A stretch of 64,000 nucleotides of DNA, taken from positions 54,749,459 to 54,813,458 of the forward strand of contig JAOANR010000004.1 of the NCBI GenBank assembly GCA_030278955.1, read 5' to 3'. The position numbers and the translations under genes are program-made. The stretch comes from Hygrophila difformis. Taxonomy: Eukaryota > Streptophyta > Magnoliopsida > Lamiales > Acanthaceae. The notes beneath the pieces were generated by a model, which was given only the letters and a program-made list of their open reading frames with translations, had not been told where the DNA came from and did not search any database. Shown here piece by piece: positions 1 through 12,669 of this stretch; the first letter of the stretch is position 1, and the number at the start of each line of letters is the position of its first letter.

Positions 1-558
1 GGGCGGCCTTGGCGAGGCGGCGGACGGCCTGCGCAGGGGCGGCTTCACGCGGGGCGGCCGGGGGCAGGCGGCCAGGCGGCCTTGGGTGCGAGCGCCAGGC
101 AGCCTTGGCTGCTTCACGCGGGCGGCTTCACGCGAGGTGGCCGGGGGCAGGCGACCAGGCGGCTGCTTCACGCGGGCGGCGGGCGGCTTCCAGTGGCGGG
201 TGGCTTCCGGTGGCGGGCGGCCTTACGCGGACGGCGGCCTGGCGGCGGCTTCCGGGCGATGGGCGGCCTGGCGGCGGCGGCGCGGCGGCCTTGACGGCGT
301 CCGGCGACGATTTCTACGGCCGGAATCTGGACGACGGCAACGGCTTCCCGGCAGTTTCCGACGGCCGGTGGAGGAGTAAGAGAAGAAGAGAGGAAGAGAG
401 AAAATTTTTGAAAAGAAAAATGAATGAATTGGAGGCTTGGAAGCTATTTATATGTAGGGTTTTGTCCCTAATGGGCCCTAATGGGCCAAAAATTCTAAAA
501 TTAAGCGCGCAAATTTGTCTTAAAATGCTAATCAGACAAAATGCGCGAGGGGGGCATC
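1..558. other. GC-rich imperfect repeats upstream of an LTR
   Basis: The first 370 bases are strongly GC-rich, unlike the AT-rich rest of the window, and consist of imperfect repeats around GGCGGCTTCACGCG. An open plus-strand frame (9-617) is alanine/arginine/glycine-rich and resembles no known domain, so it is probably not coding. On the minus strand a TATA-like TATAAATAG near 450 is followed by pyrimidine-rich leader-like sequence, so a minus-strand promoter is possible. The purine run GCGAGGGGGGC at 545-555, just before the LTR, looks like a polypurine tract. That would make this stretch the 3' internal part of an LTR element entering from the left. Confidence 0.35.
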
Positions 559-1278
559 TGTTAACCCAACAAAATTTATATTATAGCCCATCCAAGTTTA
601 CATGGCCCAGTCCGTGAAAATATATCCGGAGGCCCAGTCTGCAAAAATACATCCGGAAAAGAGAACGCACTGTCAAAAGGCCCAATCTATTTTCCTTGAC
701 TCGGTTCAATTCAAGATTTGTCCGGATAGTGATCCAATAAGAAAACCAACACCGATAGGAATAGAGCCAAGCCACCACGCCGCCTAGCTACCACACCCTA
801 GGCGCCTTAGATATTCAGAAGTCAATGAAGATAGATCGCGAATCTGCAGGCGGCGGTAATCGTCTCATAAGGCGGCCGCATGCCGAAAATCAAGGGAAGA
901 TGGTGACTGGCGCCATAGGGAAAATGAATGCAGGAGACAGTCCTCCTCCCCCTATAAAAGGAGGAGATGCGAGAAAGAAGAGGGACATCACAAAAACTCC
1001 CCAGAGGAAATCGTATTACTTTTATCTTTACTTTCTGCCATTTTCTTTCTGCAAGTTTTCTTTCGTATTTTTCAATTCTGCACTTTAAATCCTTTACAGT
1101 TTTCTTATTTTCGTGTAATCCCTTTCTGTAATTCTTGTAATCCTTTTGATACTCATCAATCAAAAAAGAGGTTTCTCCCTCAAAGAAATTCTCGGTTAAC
1201 ATCTGTAATTCTTGTAATCCTTTTGATACTCATCAATCAAAAAAGAGGTTTCTCCCTCAAAGAAATTCTCGGTTAACA
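559..1278 (+). mobile_element. LTR of an LTR retrotransposon (probably 3' LTR)
   Basis: The segment starts TGTTAAC and ends GTTAACA, the short inverted TG...CA termini of an LTR. It contains a strong TATA box (CCTATAAAAGGAGG, about 952) followed by a leader-like region, as in plant LTR promoters. A polypurine-like run precedes it. The five bases on each side (GCATC and GTAGG) do not match, so it is not a simple solo LTR; the rest of the element should lie to the left of the window. The family is not identified. Confidence 0.5.
1126..1278 (+). repeat. 77-bp tandem duplication at the LTR end
   Basis: The 77 bases from 1126 (starting CTGTAATTCTTGTAATCC) are repeated almost exactly from 1203. 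Each copy ends in GGTTAACA, so the LTR carries its own terminal sequence twice. Either GTTAACA could be the true end. Confidence 0.85.
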
Positions 1279-4200
1279 GTAGGTTATTACATCACGTACA
1301 TACTGTGGTGTTGGTGTTGCATGATTGTATACGTTGCAAGTTGAAACATGTGTTGTGTAGCATGTTTTATTACTATTCTCTTATTAAGCATGCTAGCTAG
1401 CTGTGGATGATCTGTAGGATATAGGATGGAGCTTGATTCCTAGCTAAGGGGGCCGGGGGGCTTGTAATTAGTTGTAATCTTTCTTTGACAAACCAGTTCG
1501 ATCGACACACACAATGAAAATCGAATATCTATCTCTTATATATGGGAATATAAGTATATAGGAGCTAATGAGTGTAGTAGGACATTTAACCAACCGACGA
1601 CCGATTAAAGACGAACTTCCAGATTCAATGAGTTATATGTATAAGCTAGAATTAATTAAACAATTGCTTTGCTTGGATGGTCATATGTATTTAAAATTTG
1701 TGAACCGATTTGAGTAATTAAGAATGATACGGTGGACGTGGACGACCTTATAGCATATACTCCCTCCGTTATTTTTTAACTTTACCCTTTGCATAGTAGA
1801 TACTATTCATTAAATAACTTTGATTCAAAGTTTTAACACAATTATATAAGATAAAACATAGTCAAGTGAGATGTTGGATTCGTCTAATCGTATAATTTTA
1901 TAATATCAAAATTTCTATAATTTTTACTTATATATAATTTGAGATATTAATGATTTAAAATGTGCATTGAATTGCGTGCTGTGCAGAAATTGAGAGATTA
2001 TTAAAAAAAAGAAAAAAAAAAAAGGGAGGGAGTAGCATGCATGCATTGCCGATGTGGATAGCACAGAGCAGCATGGTGTCCGGTAATGACTGCAATTCTG
2101 TCTTGTTGTCCGGACCAATTAATGGTGACTGCTTCTTGATTTGTTGAATACATTCATTGTCCTTCTTAATGTGTAAAGTACATTAGGTCACTCAGAACTC
2201 TTGTTGAATCTAATACATTCATACAATCATACTACTATACATCCACATCACTCACTGTTTAGTTATTTCTATCTACATGCATAATTATCTACTATATAAC
2301 TTATACCATTGAATTCCATTATCCTATTGTTGAATCCATATATGTTATATACACCAACCCATTACTTCATTTTGTTCAATTCTATGGGGTTAATTAAAAC
2401 ATTGGGAAAAATATATTGTTGTTAAAATTAAAAAAAAATAAAATAATAATAGTACCACTGATCATAAAAATAATTGGAATGGTCTACAATCGATTATCAA
2501 TATATGTGTGTGTTTATTTGGATTGTACCCAGTGGACGTTAGCCGTTAGGGATTAGAAAACACCCCATGAGATTAATTGGATAGAATTGAAATTATTCCA
2601 CCTAATGCCCACCAATATATACTAGTATGTTACGTTGCATTCTGCCGACAGTTGCTTTTCTGGAATTTTATGCTCCATTAGGCACGATTATTACATACCC
2701 CTTATTACTAGAGAGTCGTAAACGTAACCTATTTTAATTACAATTAACCTAAGAAAAATAAAGAAGCCCTATTGGCTCATGATGCCTCATGCAATTAAGT
2801 TAAATATGTAAAGTTCTAACGATCAGTTGAGGAAAGTATTCGCTCAAAGGTTACTTTCACTCTGATCAATTCTAATAGCAAATGCGAGTAGTAATAATGA
2901 GTTGATTATGTTTTCGATTTAATTTCATATCTTAATGAATTGAGTCGTACTATATATGATGTGGCCGTTGGTTGAATTTCAAGTCGGTGCTCCAAGATAG
3001 ATAGGAGATTAAAGTGGCCAAAAATTGGATGAAATGCAAAGCAAAAAGCAAAACACCTTTAAAGAGGCAATTAGGCTTTGACCTTTTTTTTTTTATAACA
3101 CTTACACTTCACAATGGGTTTAAGTGTAAGATATATACACATGTACATAAATATTGTGGGCACATGAGTGTGTTCCACAACACCTCAATTTAAGTAAAGC
3201 ATTATTAAAGATTTATGATGAGACTCTTTGAGTAAGAAATAAGTAATTTATTTGGTTTAGTGTGGTTAAGACCGTCTGAGTTATATCTAAACCTTTTGAT
3301 CGAGCAATATATTCTTTTCTTGCGGTAAATTAAGAGAATCATTTATGATTCGTCATTGTACGTACATATAGTCATTTCAACGAATTATCACTTTAAGGGG
3401 AGAATTTTTTTATGACATCACTAAGAATATGGCTAAAATGATAGATATAATAATGGTTAAAAAAAAAGGTCTTTTAAATTGCTATATATACTTAAAATTC
3501 AAAATTCAAAATTGAAATATAAAATATCATAAAATTAAATTGCGAATTTTGATTTTAATTTAATTGGCTTCTTGATGACTTTAGACCTAAATATTACTAA
3601 AAAAATTGTGCTAGCTCATTTTAGCCAATTCTTTCTTGCTCCCAATAATCTTTGAAACAGAAAGGAAACAAACACGTCTCCACGTAAATCCTACTCACTG
3701 AAATAATATACATAAATATATCATATATACAGATCATGGGTTCCTCGAAAGTTGAAAGGCAACCGAATCTCGTCCGTCGCGAGGTTTGGTATATTAAAGG
3801 AAGAAAATTAAAAACAAAAGTTATTCGCGTAATTTAACTTAACATAAATTAATGACGACACACGATTAAAGAATGAACAAAAAAATTAATGACTCATTTT
3901 AATTTACCACGTGGTACAAAGATCGTAACAACTAAAATAGAAATGAAGCTAATAACACTTAAAACTTGAAATCTTATTAATAAAAATTAGAGCGAGTATT
4001 TTGTTTGACATAAATAAATTATATATATCGAAATCACGCCTCGAAAAGTAATGAAAATGTTGTGCATGGTAGTAAGTAATATTTATATTGTTAATGGAAA
4101 AGCATTTAATTTTAATTTGTGCATAGATGTGAATATTTTATTAAGGGGAATTAATGAGGATGAGAAGCATACAGACAACAGTTGCATTTTTGTTAGCTGT

Positions 4201-4284
4201 GTTTAATTCAAGACAAGACTGAATTAGACAATCAGACATGATAGAGTGAATAAGGTGGAGCATGCCTTGAGCATTCTGCATTTC
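1279..4284. other. AT-rich intergenic DNA
   Basis: No convincing gene is visible. The stretch contains one Stowaway MITE (listed separately), AT-rich runs and short poly-A/poly-T tracts. Open frames here are short and without recognisable domains. Confidence 0.6.
1760..2032. mobile_element. Stowaway-like MITE
   Basis: The termini CTCCCTCCGTT and GGGAGGGAG are inverted and flanked by TA on both sides, the Tc1/mariner-type target duplication. The inside is about 273 bp of AT-rich non-coding DNA with the GAGATATTAATG...TGCATTG stretch shared with the other MITEs of this window. Confidence 0.75.
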
Positions 4285-4292
4285 GTATACTA

Positions 4293-4811
4293 TGAGGGGC
4301 GGATGTAAGTATATCTAGGTGGCGCGCACACGACACCACTTAAATTGATAAAATTGTTATTTTAATCTTGATTTTTCAAATATTTAGTTAGATGCACCCA
4401 CTTAATTTTTGTGGTGACACCACATAAATTGGTGAAATTGCTATTTTAATCTTCAAATTTTTTAGAATTGGTTTGGTACAATCACTCAATTTTTATGTTA
4501 CCTTACACCACTTAAATAATACTCCATCCCTCCCATTTAACCTGTCTTGTTTGATTTTTGCACACAATCCAATGCACATTTTCAATCGTTAATATCTCAA
4601 AATATGTACAACAAAAAATTATGAAAAATATATATTCTAAAACTACATGATTTTACGATTCTAAGAAGACCCAGCTCGACTATTTTTTTTCAAATATATA
4701 CTAGTTATAACATTGAGTCAAAGTTAAGCAATGAACAGTGTCAAAAAGTCAAACCAGACAAGTAAGGTGGGAGAGGGAGTAGTATTTCATATTTCTAGAT
4801 CCGCCGCCACT
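4293..4811. mobile_element. Non-autonomous hAT-like element, 8-bp TSD
   Basis: The element is flanked by the direct 8-bp repeat GTATACTA at 4285-4292 and 4812-4819. Its ends GAGGGGCGGAT and ATCCGCCGCCAC are imperfect inverted repeats of the common plant hAT type. It has no transposase frame, so it would need a transposase supplied elsewhere. A Stowaway MITE is nested inside. Confidence 0.65.
4522..4779. mobile_element. Stowaway-like MITE nested in hAT element
   Basis: It begins CTCCATCCCTCCC after TA and ends GGGAGAGGGAG before TA. Internal sequence (TGTCTTGTTTGA...GTCAAACCAGACAAG) is shared with the MITE at 10263. It lies wholly inside the hAT-like element, so it inserted later. Confidence 0.75.
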
Positions 4812-4819
4812 GTATACTA

Positions 4820-6066
4820 GTAGAAGTATTATATAATTCGCCATTGTTGTATTTTGTTAGGAGCTGCAGCTGATTAATACAGCAAGGGATCGCAGTTTCA
4901 TTTTAATGTTATTTATGGACTAGTACACACAGTACTATACCCTATATAATATGGAGTAGCAGACTGCTTGCTTACTTCTGGGATTTAAAATCACAACTCA
5001 ATAGAGTATACCATATGTTCTATTTTTACTTTTCTAGTAGCATGCATGTTTCTTACTGCTATATTTAAATTTTTCCATCTTTTTTTTTTAACAAAAAAAA
5101 ATACTTACAACTAACATACAGATATGTATATGTTTAAATATATAGAAGGTGGCAACCATGATTATTTCATTTGGTGAGCAACTCGATCGCTCTCCCTGTA
5201 TGTGTTCAAATTTTCTTTTTTTTTTCTTTTTTTTTTTTTTTTTTTGACGAAGCTGAATCCGGATAATGTTCAAATTTTCTATTATTCCATCCCCGGGTTC
5301 ATTTTGGATATCTATTTTAGCTGAATATCTAGATAATAATGAAAGATCCAATCTTTATATCTTTTCAAATCACAATTTTACCACTGATGGATTATATATG
5401 GACGATAATGGATCATTATCAAATAATTACGTACAACATCGTCTATCCAAATTGAATCGAAGAAAATGAGAGTAACGGGTGACCCATGTTGAGAAATCGG
5501 TCACATAGAGAATCTTTGGCACGCATAAGCCTGTCTCCGGTGAAAATAAATACTTAGTATTCTATTCTAGCCATCGGCTGTAGTGCTGTACAATTAATTA
5601 TGATGCAGTGATGAGTTTGCAATTAACCCCTAATTAGGTTTGTTTATTTAAGAATAATAATTAAAAAAAATATAATAAAATACTCTAGTAATAATGAATT
5701 AATACTAATAAACAAAAAGTAGTAGTGTGGGAGGGAGGGGTGCAACTATATACAACCACTACAAGGCTGTTGAAAGCAGTTCACGAGGGCGGCGTTTGAC
5801 TTCAGACAGACAACCTTTCGTTCTTACAACTCCTTATTCCTTCCCATCTTATTATTACACATGTAGTGGACTATTATTATTAATTTATTATTATTTTCAC
5901 TATATACATACAGTACACTTACTGACTTAACATATAGTAATACATCACATATATACACATTTCGATATGTTATAGACTTATAGTATATATATGTATATAT
6001 AAATCTCCCTTCACAAGTTCTCTCATTTCTTTCTCACACTACCAAACTATTCCTCTCCATTTCAAT
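4820..6066. other. Intergenic DNA and upstream region of the ZAT5-like gene
   Basis: AT-rich sequence with a long poly-T tract near 5214-5245. A 67-codon plus-strand frame at 5266-5469 has ordinary amino-acid composition but no family I recognise and no obvious splice partners. The last few hundred bases are the likely promoter of the zinc-finger gene. Confidence 0.5.
5991..6004 (+). promoter_or_regulatory. TATA box of the ZAT5-like gene (candidate)
   Basis: TGTATATATAAATC lies about 65 bases before the start codon and is followed by a C/T-rich leader (CTCCCTTCACAAG...), the usual layout of a plant core promoter. Several other TATA strings occur nearby, so the exact box is uncertain. Confidence 0.4.
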
Positions 6067-6831
6067 ATGGAATCGTCGGAGGGCTTTTCCGTCTCCAACG
6101 ACCGCACCATAATCGCTAAACGGAAGCGCAGCAATCGCCCGCGCCCTCCTCCGCCGCCCTCATCCACCTCCACCTCCGCCTCCGCATCCTCCAGCGCCGC
6201 CACCGACTCCTTCACCAATTCCTATTCCCCAACCACCTCCAGCGCGATCGAAGACGAGGACATGGCCAATTGCTTAATCCTCCTCGCGCGTGGCCGTCAC
6301 TCTCCGCCACCTCCAGCCGCCTCATCCGGCGGCTACGACTGCAAGACTTGCGGCAAGAGCTTCCCCTCCTTCCAAGCGTTGGGCGGCCACCGCGCCAGCC
6401 ACAAGAAGCCCAAGAATAATAATAGTAATACCGCCGATCCGAAAATTTCTCCGGTGGAGTCGACGGCGGCGCAGCCTCCAGAAGAACAACAAGAAGAAGA
6501 AGCGCAATTTGCTACAAAAGTGATCGACGCCGTCCCTCCAATTCTGCACAGGAGAATGATCCCCCAACCCGACCCGAATAGGACCAAAATCCACGAGTGC
6601 TCGATCTGCGGGTCGGAGTTTGGGTCGGGTCAGGCACTGGGCGGGCATATGCGAAGGCACAGGCCAGCGCCAACAACTCCGGCGACGTTTGAAGATAACG
6701 GCGTCAGGTCCAAAAGTGTGGTTACATTCGATCTCAACCTGCCGGCGCCGCAGGAGGATGACAGATTCCGTCAGTTGGCGCCGCATGTGGGGTTCGCCTC
6801 CGCGGCGGCCTTGGTGGATTGCCACTATTAG
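6067..6831 (+). CDS. C2H2 zinc-finger transcriptional repressor, ZAT5-like (intact)
   Basis: A single-exon, 254-residue nuclear protein of the plant C1-type two-finger (ZAT) family, which binds DNA and usually represses stress or developmental genes. Visible parts in order: a basic KRKR stretch (about residues 18-21), a Ser/Ala-rich spacer, the conserved DMANCLILLARG L-box-like motif, finger 1 (C92, C95, H108, H112), a Glu/Gln-rich linker, finger 2 (C178, C181, H194, H198), and the EAR repression motif DLNLPAP (222-228). Both fingers hold the plant signature QALGGH. The start has a TATA box and short leader upstream and the frame ends TAG. The DMANCLILL block and finger sequences resemble Arabidopsis ZAT5 by recall; the family call is firm, the exact orthologue is not. 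It is the only complete member of a group with four decayed copies at 23-29 kb. Confidence 0.93.
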   Translation: MESSEGFSVSNDRTIIAKRKRSNRPRPPPPPSSTSTSASASSSAATDSFTNSYSPTTSSAIEDEDMANCLILLARGRHSPPPPAASSGGYDCKTCGKSFPSFQALGGHRASHKKPKNNNSNTADPKISPVESTAAQPPEEQQEEEAQFATKVIDAVPPILHRRMIPQPDPNRTKIHECSICGSEFGSGQALGGHMRRHRPAPTTPATFEDNGVRSKSVVTFDLNLPAPQEDDRFRQLAPHVGFASAAALVDCHY

Positions 6832-7400
6832 ATTGGAGTTGACACATAGTATAATTATTTTTTTTTCGATTTAAATATAGGAGTATAATAATTACTGTAC
6901 TACTATCTTAACACTACACTGCAACACACATGACACAACACATTGCACATTTTTCTTGTTTTAATTTGGTTTTATTACCGCATAATTTATTTTATTCTAC
7001 TTTTCGAAACTGTATGAAGTTTTGCTGTCGATTACAGATACGATGTATACCGTGATGGATGATTCTTTGAAGAAAGAGAAAGAGAGGGGATATTTTCAAT
7101 TTTTAGTAACGTAATACTCCATGTTACATCGTATACTTTTAATCATAAATATTTTAAGATGATTGTAACATAACTTTACTTAATTACTTTTTACTATATA
7201 CTAACAATAATATTAAGTTAAATTTAATTTAAAATAATAATAAAAGTAAAAAAATGTTTATACCAAAAGAAATAATAAAAGTCAAAAAAGATTAGTACTT
7301 ATAATGTAATTTTAATAATTTATTTTTAATCTCTGTTGAAATTGAATTAATTTAATAGTAGTAGTATATAGTTTGGGGTAGCGTTTGATGATACCCAATT
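6832..7400 (+). other. 3' flank of the ZAT5-like gene, duplicated at 28679-29240
   Basis: This non-coding stretch, including the probable 3' UTR, is repeated with high similarity after the fourth truncated copy (28679-29240). The similarity stops around GATGATACCCAATTGAT, where the downstream copy switches to squalene-synthase sequence. This shows how much flank was carried along when the gene was copied. Confidence 0.7.
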
Positions 7401-7869
7401 GATTTGGTTTGCCTTTTTCTTCACGTAAAGTGAGTGATGAGGCAGGCAGGTATCTTTTTTAAGCTCCCAAATTATTTATTTATTTATTTATAGATTTTTA
7501 GTATACTTCTATAAGATTAGTGAGAAAGAAGTACAGTAGTAGTTTAGTTCACGTAATTTGGTTTGCTTTGTTGAATGGATATATACATTGGTTGAGCATA
7601 AGAAATGAGATACATGTGTGTGTGTGTAGGATTGGAGTTGGTCATTTGTAAACATATTTACTGTACTGAACATACATATAATGAAGAAATAATTAATTGA
7701 AGATAATATTAGGACAACACATCAGAAATTAAGGTTTAGGTTCGGTGGCGGGTGCTACTTTGTAGTATAATGTTTTTGTGGGCATGAGATGAGACTGAGA
7801 GTCAAGTGTTGGACATCTGATTTAATTTGGCCAGAAGAATAGTTGGTGATGACACTTGATCATCACAAT

Positions 7870-7918
<49 letters not shown>

Positions 7919-8098
7919 CTAACATTATAAATGAGAGTCAAGTGTTGGGCATGTATGTATGTGGAAGATACTCCTGCATATACTGTGTGAATACTACTAT
8001 CATTATAAATGAGAATGGAGAGATAATAAGGAAGACATACACTAATTAATTGCGGGATTAATTAATCTGCTCAACACTTGAACAAATGAAGAATTAGT
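7401..8098. other. AT-rich intergenic DNA
   Basis: No gene seen. A phrase AGAGTCAAGTGTTGG is present at about 7799 and again at about 7934, on either side of a 43-base A run. Confidence 0.5.
7873..7915. repeat. Poly-A tract, 43 bases
   Basis: An uninterrupted run of about 43 A. It may be the tail of an old retroposed copy or a simple slippage tract. Confidence 0.9.
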
Positions 8099-8108
8099 AT
8101 ATGAACCA

Positions 8109-8357
8109 GGAAATCGTTTAGGTGCTCGCGGCCTGTAGGTTCTGGCTCATTAAAAAATGATGGGTATGTGTATATAAAATGATGTGTGAGTATCAAAAAT
8201 GATGATGGAGGTTATGAACCATAATTTAATAAAAAATAAACTACCGTTTATACATCACTTTATAAGGCTTATACATCACTTTACGAATGGCTACACATCA
8301 TTTTTAGCGATGCTTGTACCTGCTGGCAATTGTTATGTCATTACAGAAACGGGATTG
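8109..8357 (+). mobile_element. MULE-type MITE (copy 1), 10-bp TSD
   Basis: The element is flanked by the direct repeat ATATGAACCA at 8099-8108 and 8358-8367. It begins GGAAATC and ends GAAACGGGATTG, without clear terminal inverted repeats. A second copy in inverse orientation lies at 18836-19064 with a different 10-bp duplication. Duplications of 9-11 bp are typical of Mutator-like elements. No coding capacity. Confidence 0.65.
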
Positions 8358-8367
8358 ATATGAACCA

Positions 8368-8982
8368 ATTCCATATTTCCATGTGTGTGGGTTAGATTTA
8401 GATAATGGTCTATTGTGCATTGCAGATATTATTTAGAATATAACTATATATAGGATTGGAAACCAATTAAAAGATACTTCGGAACAGAAATTTGGTATCA
8501 TCATATGTGTTCTTGGGAGGATTACTCACTTCACTTGGCTTCACTTTGGACCTCTCAACAATTCACACCTAATTATTCAACTAAATAATTCCTAACTTGA
8601 TAGGGTTCCTAACTAACCAAACCCATGCTATCCACTTCTTTTTTTTAAAAAAAAAAAAACAATATTTTAGAAAAATCAAATAAATACATCATCCCTTCCA
8701 AATCTATACATCTCAATTTAGTGGGTTTGAAAGCTTTAACTTCAGTATTAATATATTTAACCAGGATATTGTCTGCTGAAATATGATAGAATGCCACCTA
8801 GCTATCTATTTATTTATAGGTTCCCCCCATATATATAAAGCTAAGGGGGATAAGTCTCCTTTTCATCATAAATACATTTATTTTGAAATAAGTACTATAT
8901 ATTAGTATATATATATATATATATATATTATACTTCTAATTTTATTTCTAGCATATAAGATTTTAACTATTGCAAATTTGCG
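8368..8982. other. AT-rich intergenic DNA
   Basis: No gene or recognised element; one (TA)n run near 8908-8928. Confidence 0.5.
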
Positions 8983-10262
8983 ACACCAACCATATTAATA
9001 TTGTGAAAACAGTGTACAGAAATAGTGGTTCACCTGTGTAGAATTAAAGCTAACGCAAAAAGCTTCACCACAAACTAAAAGGGCATTCAGTAAAACTATT
9101 CCAACACTCTAAAATGAGTATTAAATAATAATATATGGAGTAAGCATTATAGTATATTGGTTGACGCATAAATGGTTACCAACAGCCAACAGACACATAT
9201 GACAAAGCCAAATACAAATACAGTATACTCTATTAAGTACATCTTAAGTATTAACTAATTACCCAACAGCAGATCCATCTTTTGTGGCCAAAACCACTTT
9301 TGATTATTTGTGGTTTGTCATCACCACTGATGATGATCAAAATTAAGACTGGTGAAGGACTCAACACGTGAAATAAGCAATTAGGTAAAACATAAACCTC
9401 ATCATATTATCGCTGTATGTAGAAGTATATCTTATTTGGTAGATCTAATTTATTCATTTCATTGGTTAATAGTATATAATTTCTCTTTCTGTTCTTGACT
9501 GAAACACACATACATGCATATACAAAGAAGTCATTTAAATTTCACTACCTAATCAGTATAACCTTAATTATCCAATATTTAAAGTTTTGATGATGATTTA
9601 TCATTGGGGGTAATTATCACATATTAAAGACCTTTTAAGTATATATAATTAGACATCGACCATATTGACACACTCATTCTTATAATATTATTATGTCAAA
9701 ATAAATAAACTATACTATCAAAATGGTTGAATAAACTAATGACCGTTGGCTTGAGTGGATTGTTCAACATATATACACTACTATGTTTAAAGCTTTGCGA
9801 AACCATTACATTCACATGGCCGTAGGTTAGTCATGTTATTGTCAAAGCCAAATTAAAGAACATAATAATATGGGGATGGGACACTTATAGCCTAGAGATA
9901 AGTATGTATTAATTGTGCATACCCAAACTCCTCTACAGACTAGAGATTTGATGATTCATTTTACTCACTCATTTACATGGCCATATATCTTATGAGAGTT
10001 TTTTTTTTTTTTTTTGGGTGGGCATTTTATTACAACTCTCAGTTTCATACATAAATATACTTTGAAGTTCACGCATCTTACAAAAGTCCAAATAATTAGG
10101 TAAGGCAACCTAACTAAAATTGGGCAGTTTCGTTCCAATATATGCCTTTTTGCAACTGTCGCTTGGATTTGGGATTTCAAAATATCATCTATCATATTCA
10201 ATTTTCTATGCATTATTAGAATTTCAAATAATTGAGAACTTACCACGACCCATTGAGATATA

Positions 10263-10526
10263 CTCCCTCCGTCCCGGGTAACTTGTCCTGTTTGACTTTT
10301 TGGCACTGTTCATTGTTCAACTTTGACTCAATGTTATTGTAAGTATCGTTGGGAAAAAATAGTCGAGTTGGGTCTTGTTAGAATCGTATGATCATGTAGT
10401 TTTATAGTATACTTCTATATTTTACATAATTTTTCACTGTACATATTTTGAGATATTAACGATTGAAAAAGTGCATTGGATTGTGTGCAGGAGTCAAACA
10501 AGACAAGTTAAGTGGGACAGAGGGAG
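10263..10526. mobile_element. Stowaway-like MITE, absent from copy B
   Basis: It begins CTCCCTCCGTCCCGGGTAAC and ends GTGGGACAGAGGGAG, flanked by TA. The matching place in copy B (about 47970) has continuous sequence without it, so it inserted after the duplication or was removed from B. Confidence 0.8.
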
Positions 10527-11534
10527 TATCATATATGCATGTCATGAAATCAATATTTTTGAAATAGATTAATAAGGGGAAAAGAAAGACGAATGTAAAA
10601 TGTTGCTACTCCCACATGCTTTGATCGTGACTGTTTGATTCATCGATTGTTTTTTCCTCCTCCGTTTTTGTACGGAAAATATATAACTCGTTCAAAATGC
10701 AGTGGGGAAAAAAGAAAAAAAAAAAAAAAAAAAAGAAAGAAACACCCACATAATTCACATAAAATTATTTTACTAGTACTTCATAAAGGAATTAGGCAGA
10801 AACCCAGTGGGCTTGAACTAGCTTTCCTTCGCTACCTTGAGCTGGAGTGACCCTAGTTTTAAATTTCAGAATTGACTAGGCAACAACCCATTTTCAACGT
10901 TGGGCCGAGCCTGGTAGATGGGCCCGGAATTAATGGGCCCCATGACCCACCACATATCTTCGAACAAAAATGAAGTATTGAAATATTCAAGACACCGTGG
11001 AAGAATTGGATTAGGTATGTATAAACCACATCTGCCATTACAAGTTACTACTATGAAAAGAAACTTTCGTACATTCCTGTTTTATTTTCCTTTTTCCGAT
11101 TTCTTAGACTTCAAAATTGGTACTAACCCTCATGTTATCAAAATCATGCTTAATATATAGCGCCTAAATGCGCATAAAGATCATTGTATTGTTTTTCTTG
11201 AGTAAATCAAGAAAAGTGCAATTTGCAATGTGCAAAACTGTTGTTGTAAATAGATATGTGCAAAAAATGTGCACATTCACAAATTATTAAACCTTGGTAT
11301 TGGACTGTACATTCATCACTAATAACATATCCACCCTACAAAAGCACACGCTAAAATTTGATCACATTTCTGTACTTCACTCTATATCAACTCTCCATTT
11401 CCTACTCTCCCTCCTGATAGATAAATTAATATATAGTATGTTTTTTTTTTAAAAAAAAATAATAATAATAATTCCACGCCAATAGTTGCGTGATTTGCCC
11501 AATTATGTGATTTATCTATGAACTAATCTATAGT

Positions 11535-12180
11535 TAGGGATGAAAACGGGACGATAGGGGCGGATAGTACTCATCCCGTATCCTATCCCATATTTTTTTG
11601 TCGAATATGGAATCGGATACGAATAGGCCGGATACAAATACGAATCCGAATATTTCGGGAAACGGATACGAGACGGATTCGGATTTTAACTCGGATAATC
11701 TTATAATTACTAAAATTAAATGTTTTTATAATTTTTTAAGTGAAATCGGAATATACTACTATGTAAGCTAAACTAATTTTTTTAATTTTCCAAGATCATT
11801 AGTTATTTCGTTCAAAACATCTAAATAACATCACTACAAAATGTTACATACTACAGTTTTGATGCAAAGAACCTAATGATGTAGTCGAGTTGATTGATAT
11901 GATTTGATTTAATAAATTACATATGACTTTCAAGCTTTTGATTATATTTATACATATAGTATCACTTATTTATTTTATATTTAATATAATATATTATATT
12001 ATACATATATAAATATATAAATTTTCGGATATTCGGATAGAAAATTCGGATACGGGCGGATATTTACAATCCCATATCCTGTCCCGTATCCGCCGGATAT
12101 AAAAATTCGAAATCGGATTCGAATATAATCGAATACGGCGTCGGATCGGACGGATATTATCCGCTCCACTTTCACCCCTA
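11535..12180. mobile_element. Non-autonomous hAT element, 8-bp TSD TCTATAGT
   Basis: Ends TAGGGATGAAAACGGG and CACTTTCACCCCTA are inverted, and the 8-bp direct repeat TCTATAGT flanks them (11527-11534, 12181-12188). Sub-terminal sequence is rich in GGATACG/CGGATAT repeats. Copy B has no element at about 48890. No transposase is encoded. Confidence 0.75.
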
Positions 12181-12669
12181 TCTATAGTTACTCCTTATTT
12201 TATATTTTACACGCAATGATACATTATAAATTAATAATTAACCTGTTAAAGTAAATTTTGTGCGTACAGTGATTCAATAGCATTGAACTAGGTAAATAAA
12301 AAATACAAAATGAATACCACACCTGTTTATTCTTCCCAAGGCATGAATATGTAGCTAGATTTGCCCCCTTACCTCTTCCAGAAGCAGAAGTAAAGTCATA
12401 TCATCTATAGCATTCAGGAGCACTATTATCGTACAAGTCTAGGTAGAAATGTAAATGTAGCCAATTTCCAATAAAGAAACTGAGAAAAAACACTAAAATA
12501 TGCACCGGCAGAAATAGTATTCAATAATTTCATAGGCATCGGATATGATTTTGGAATATCCACAAAGTAATTTTCCAAAAGGCGACAATAGTGCCCGCAT
12601 GCACGTTCTGCAACTACAACAAAAAACAACCGAAAACCTTTTATCCAGGCTTGGGACAAAATATAGGTC

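Noticed and set aside
9..617. 202-codon plus-strand frame rich in Ala, Arg, Gly
   Set aside because: Produced by GC-rich imperfect repeats, overlapping open frames in other registers, no domain, and it runs into an LTR start.
6322..6825. Long minus-strand frame opposite the ZAT5-like gene
   Set aside because: Shadow of the GC-rich zinc-finger coding strand; the plus strand has both fingers and the EAR motif.
7797..7951. Direct repeat AGAGTCAAGTGTTGG around a poly-A tract, resembling a retroposon with TSD
   Set aside because: Eighteen unrelated bases lie between the A tract and the right repeat, so the layout does not fit target-primed insertion.
10918..11160. Plus-strand frame also found at 48341-48568
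   Set aside because: Again duplicated non-coding DNA; small indels shift the frame between the copies without sign of constraint.
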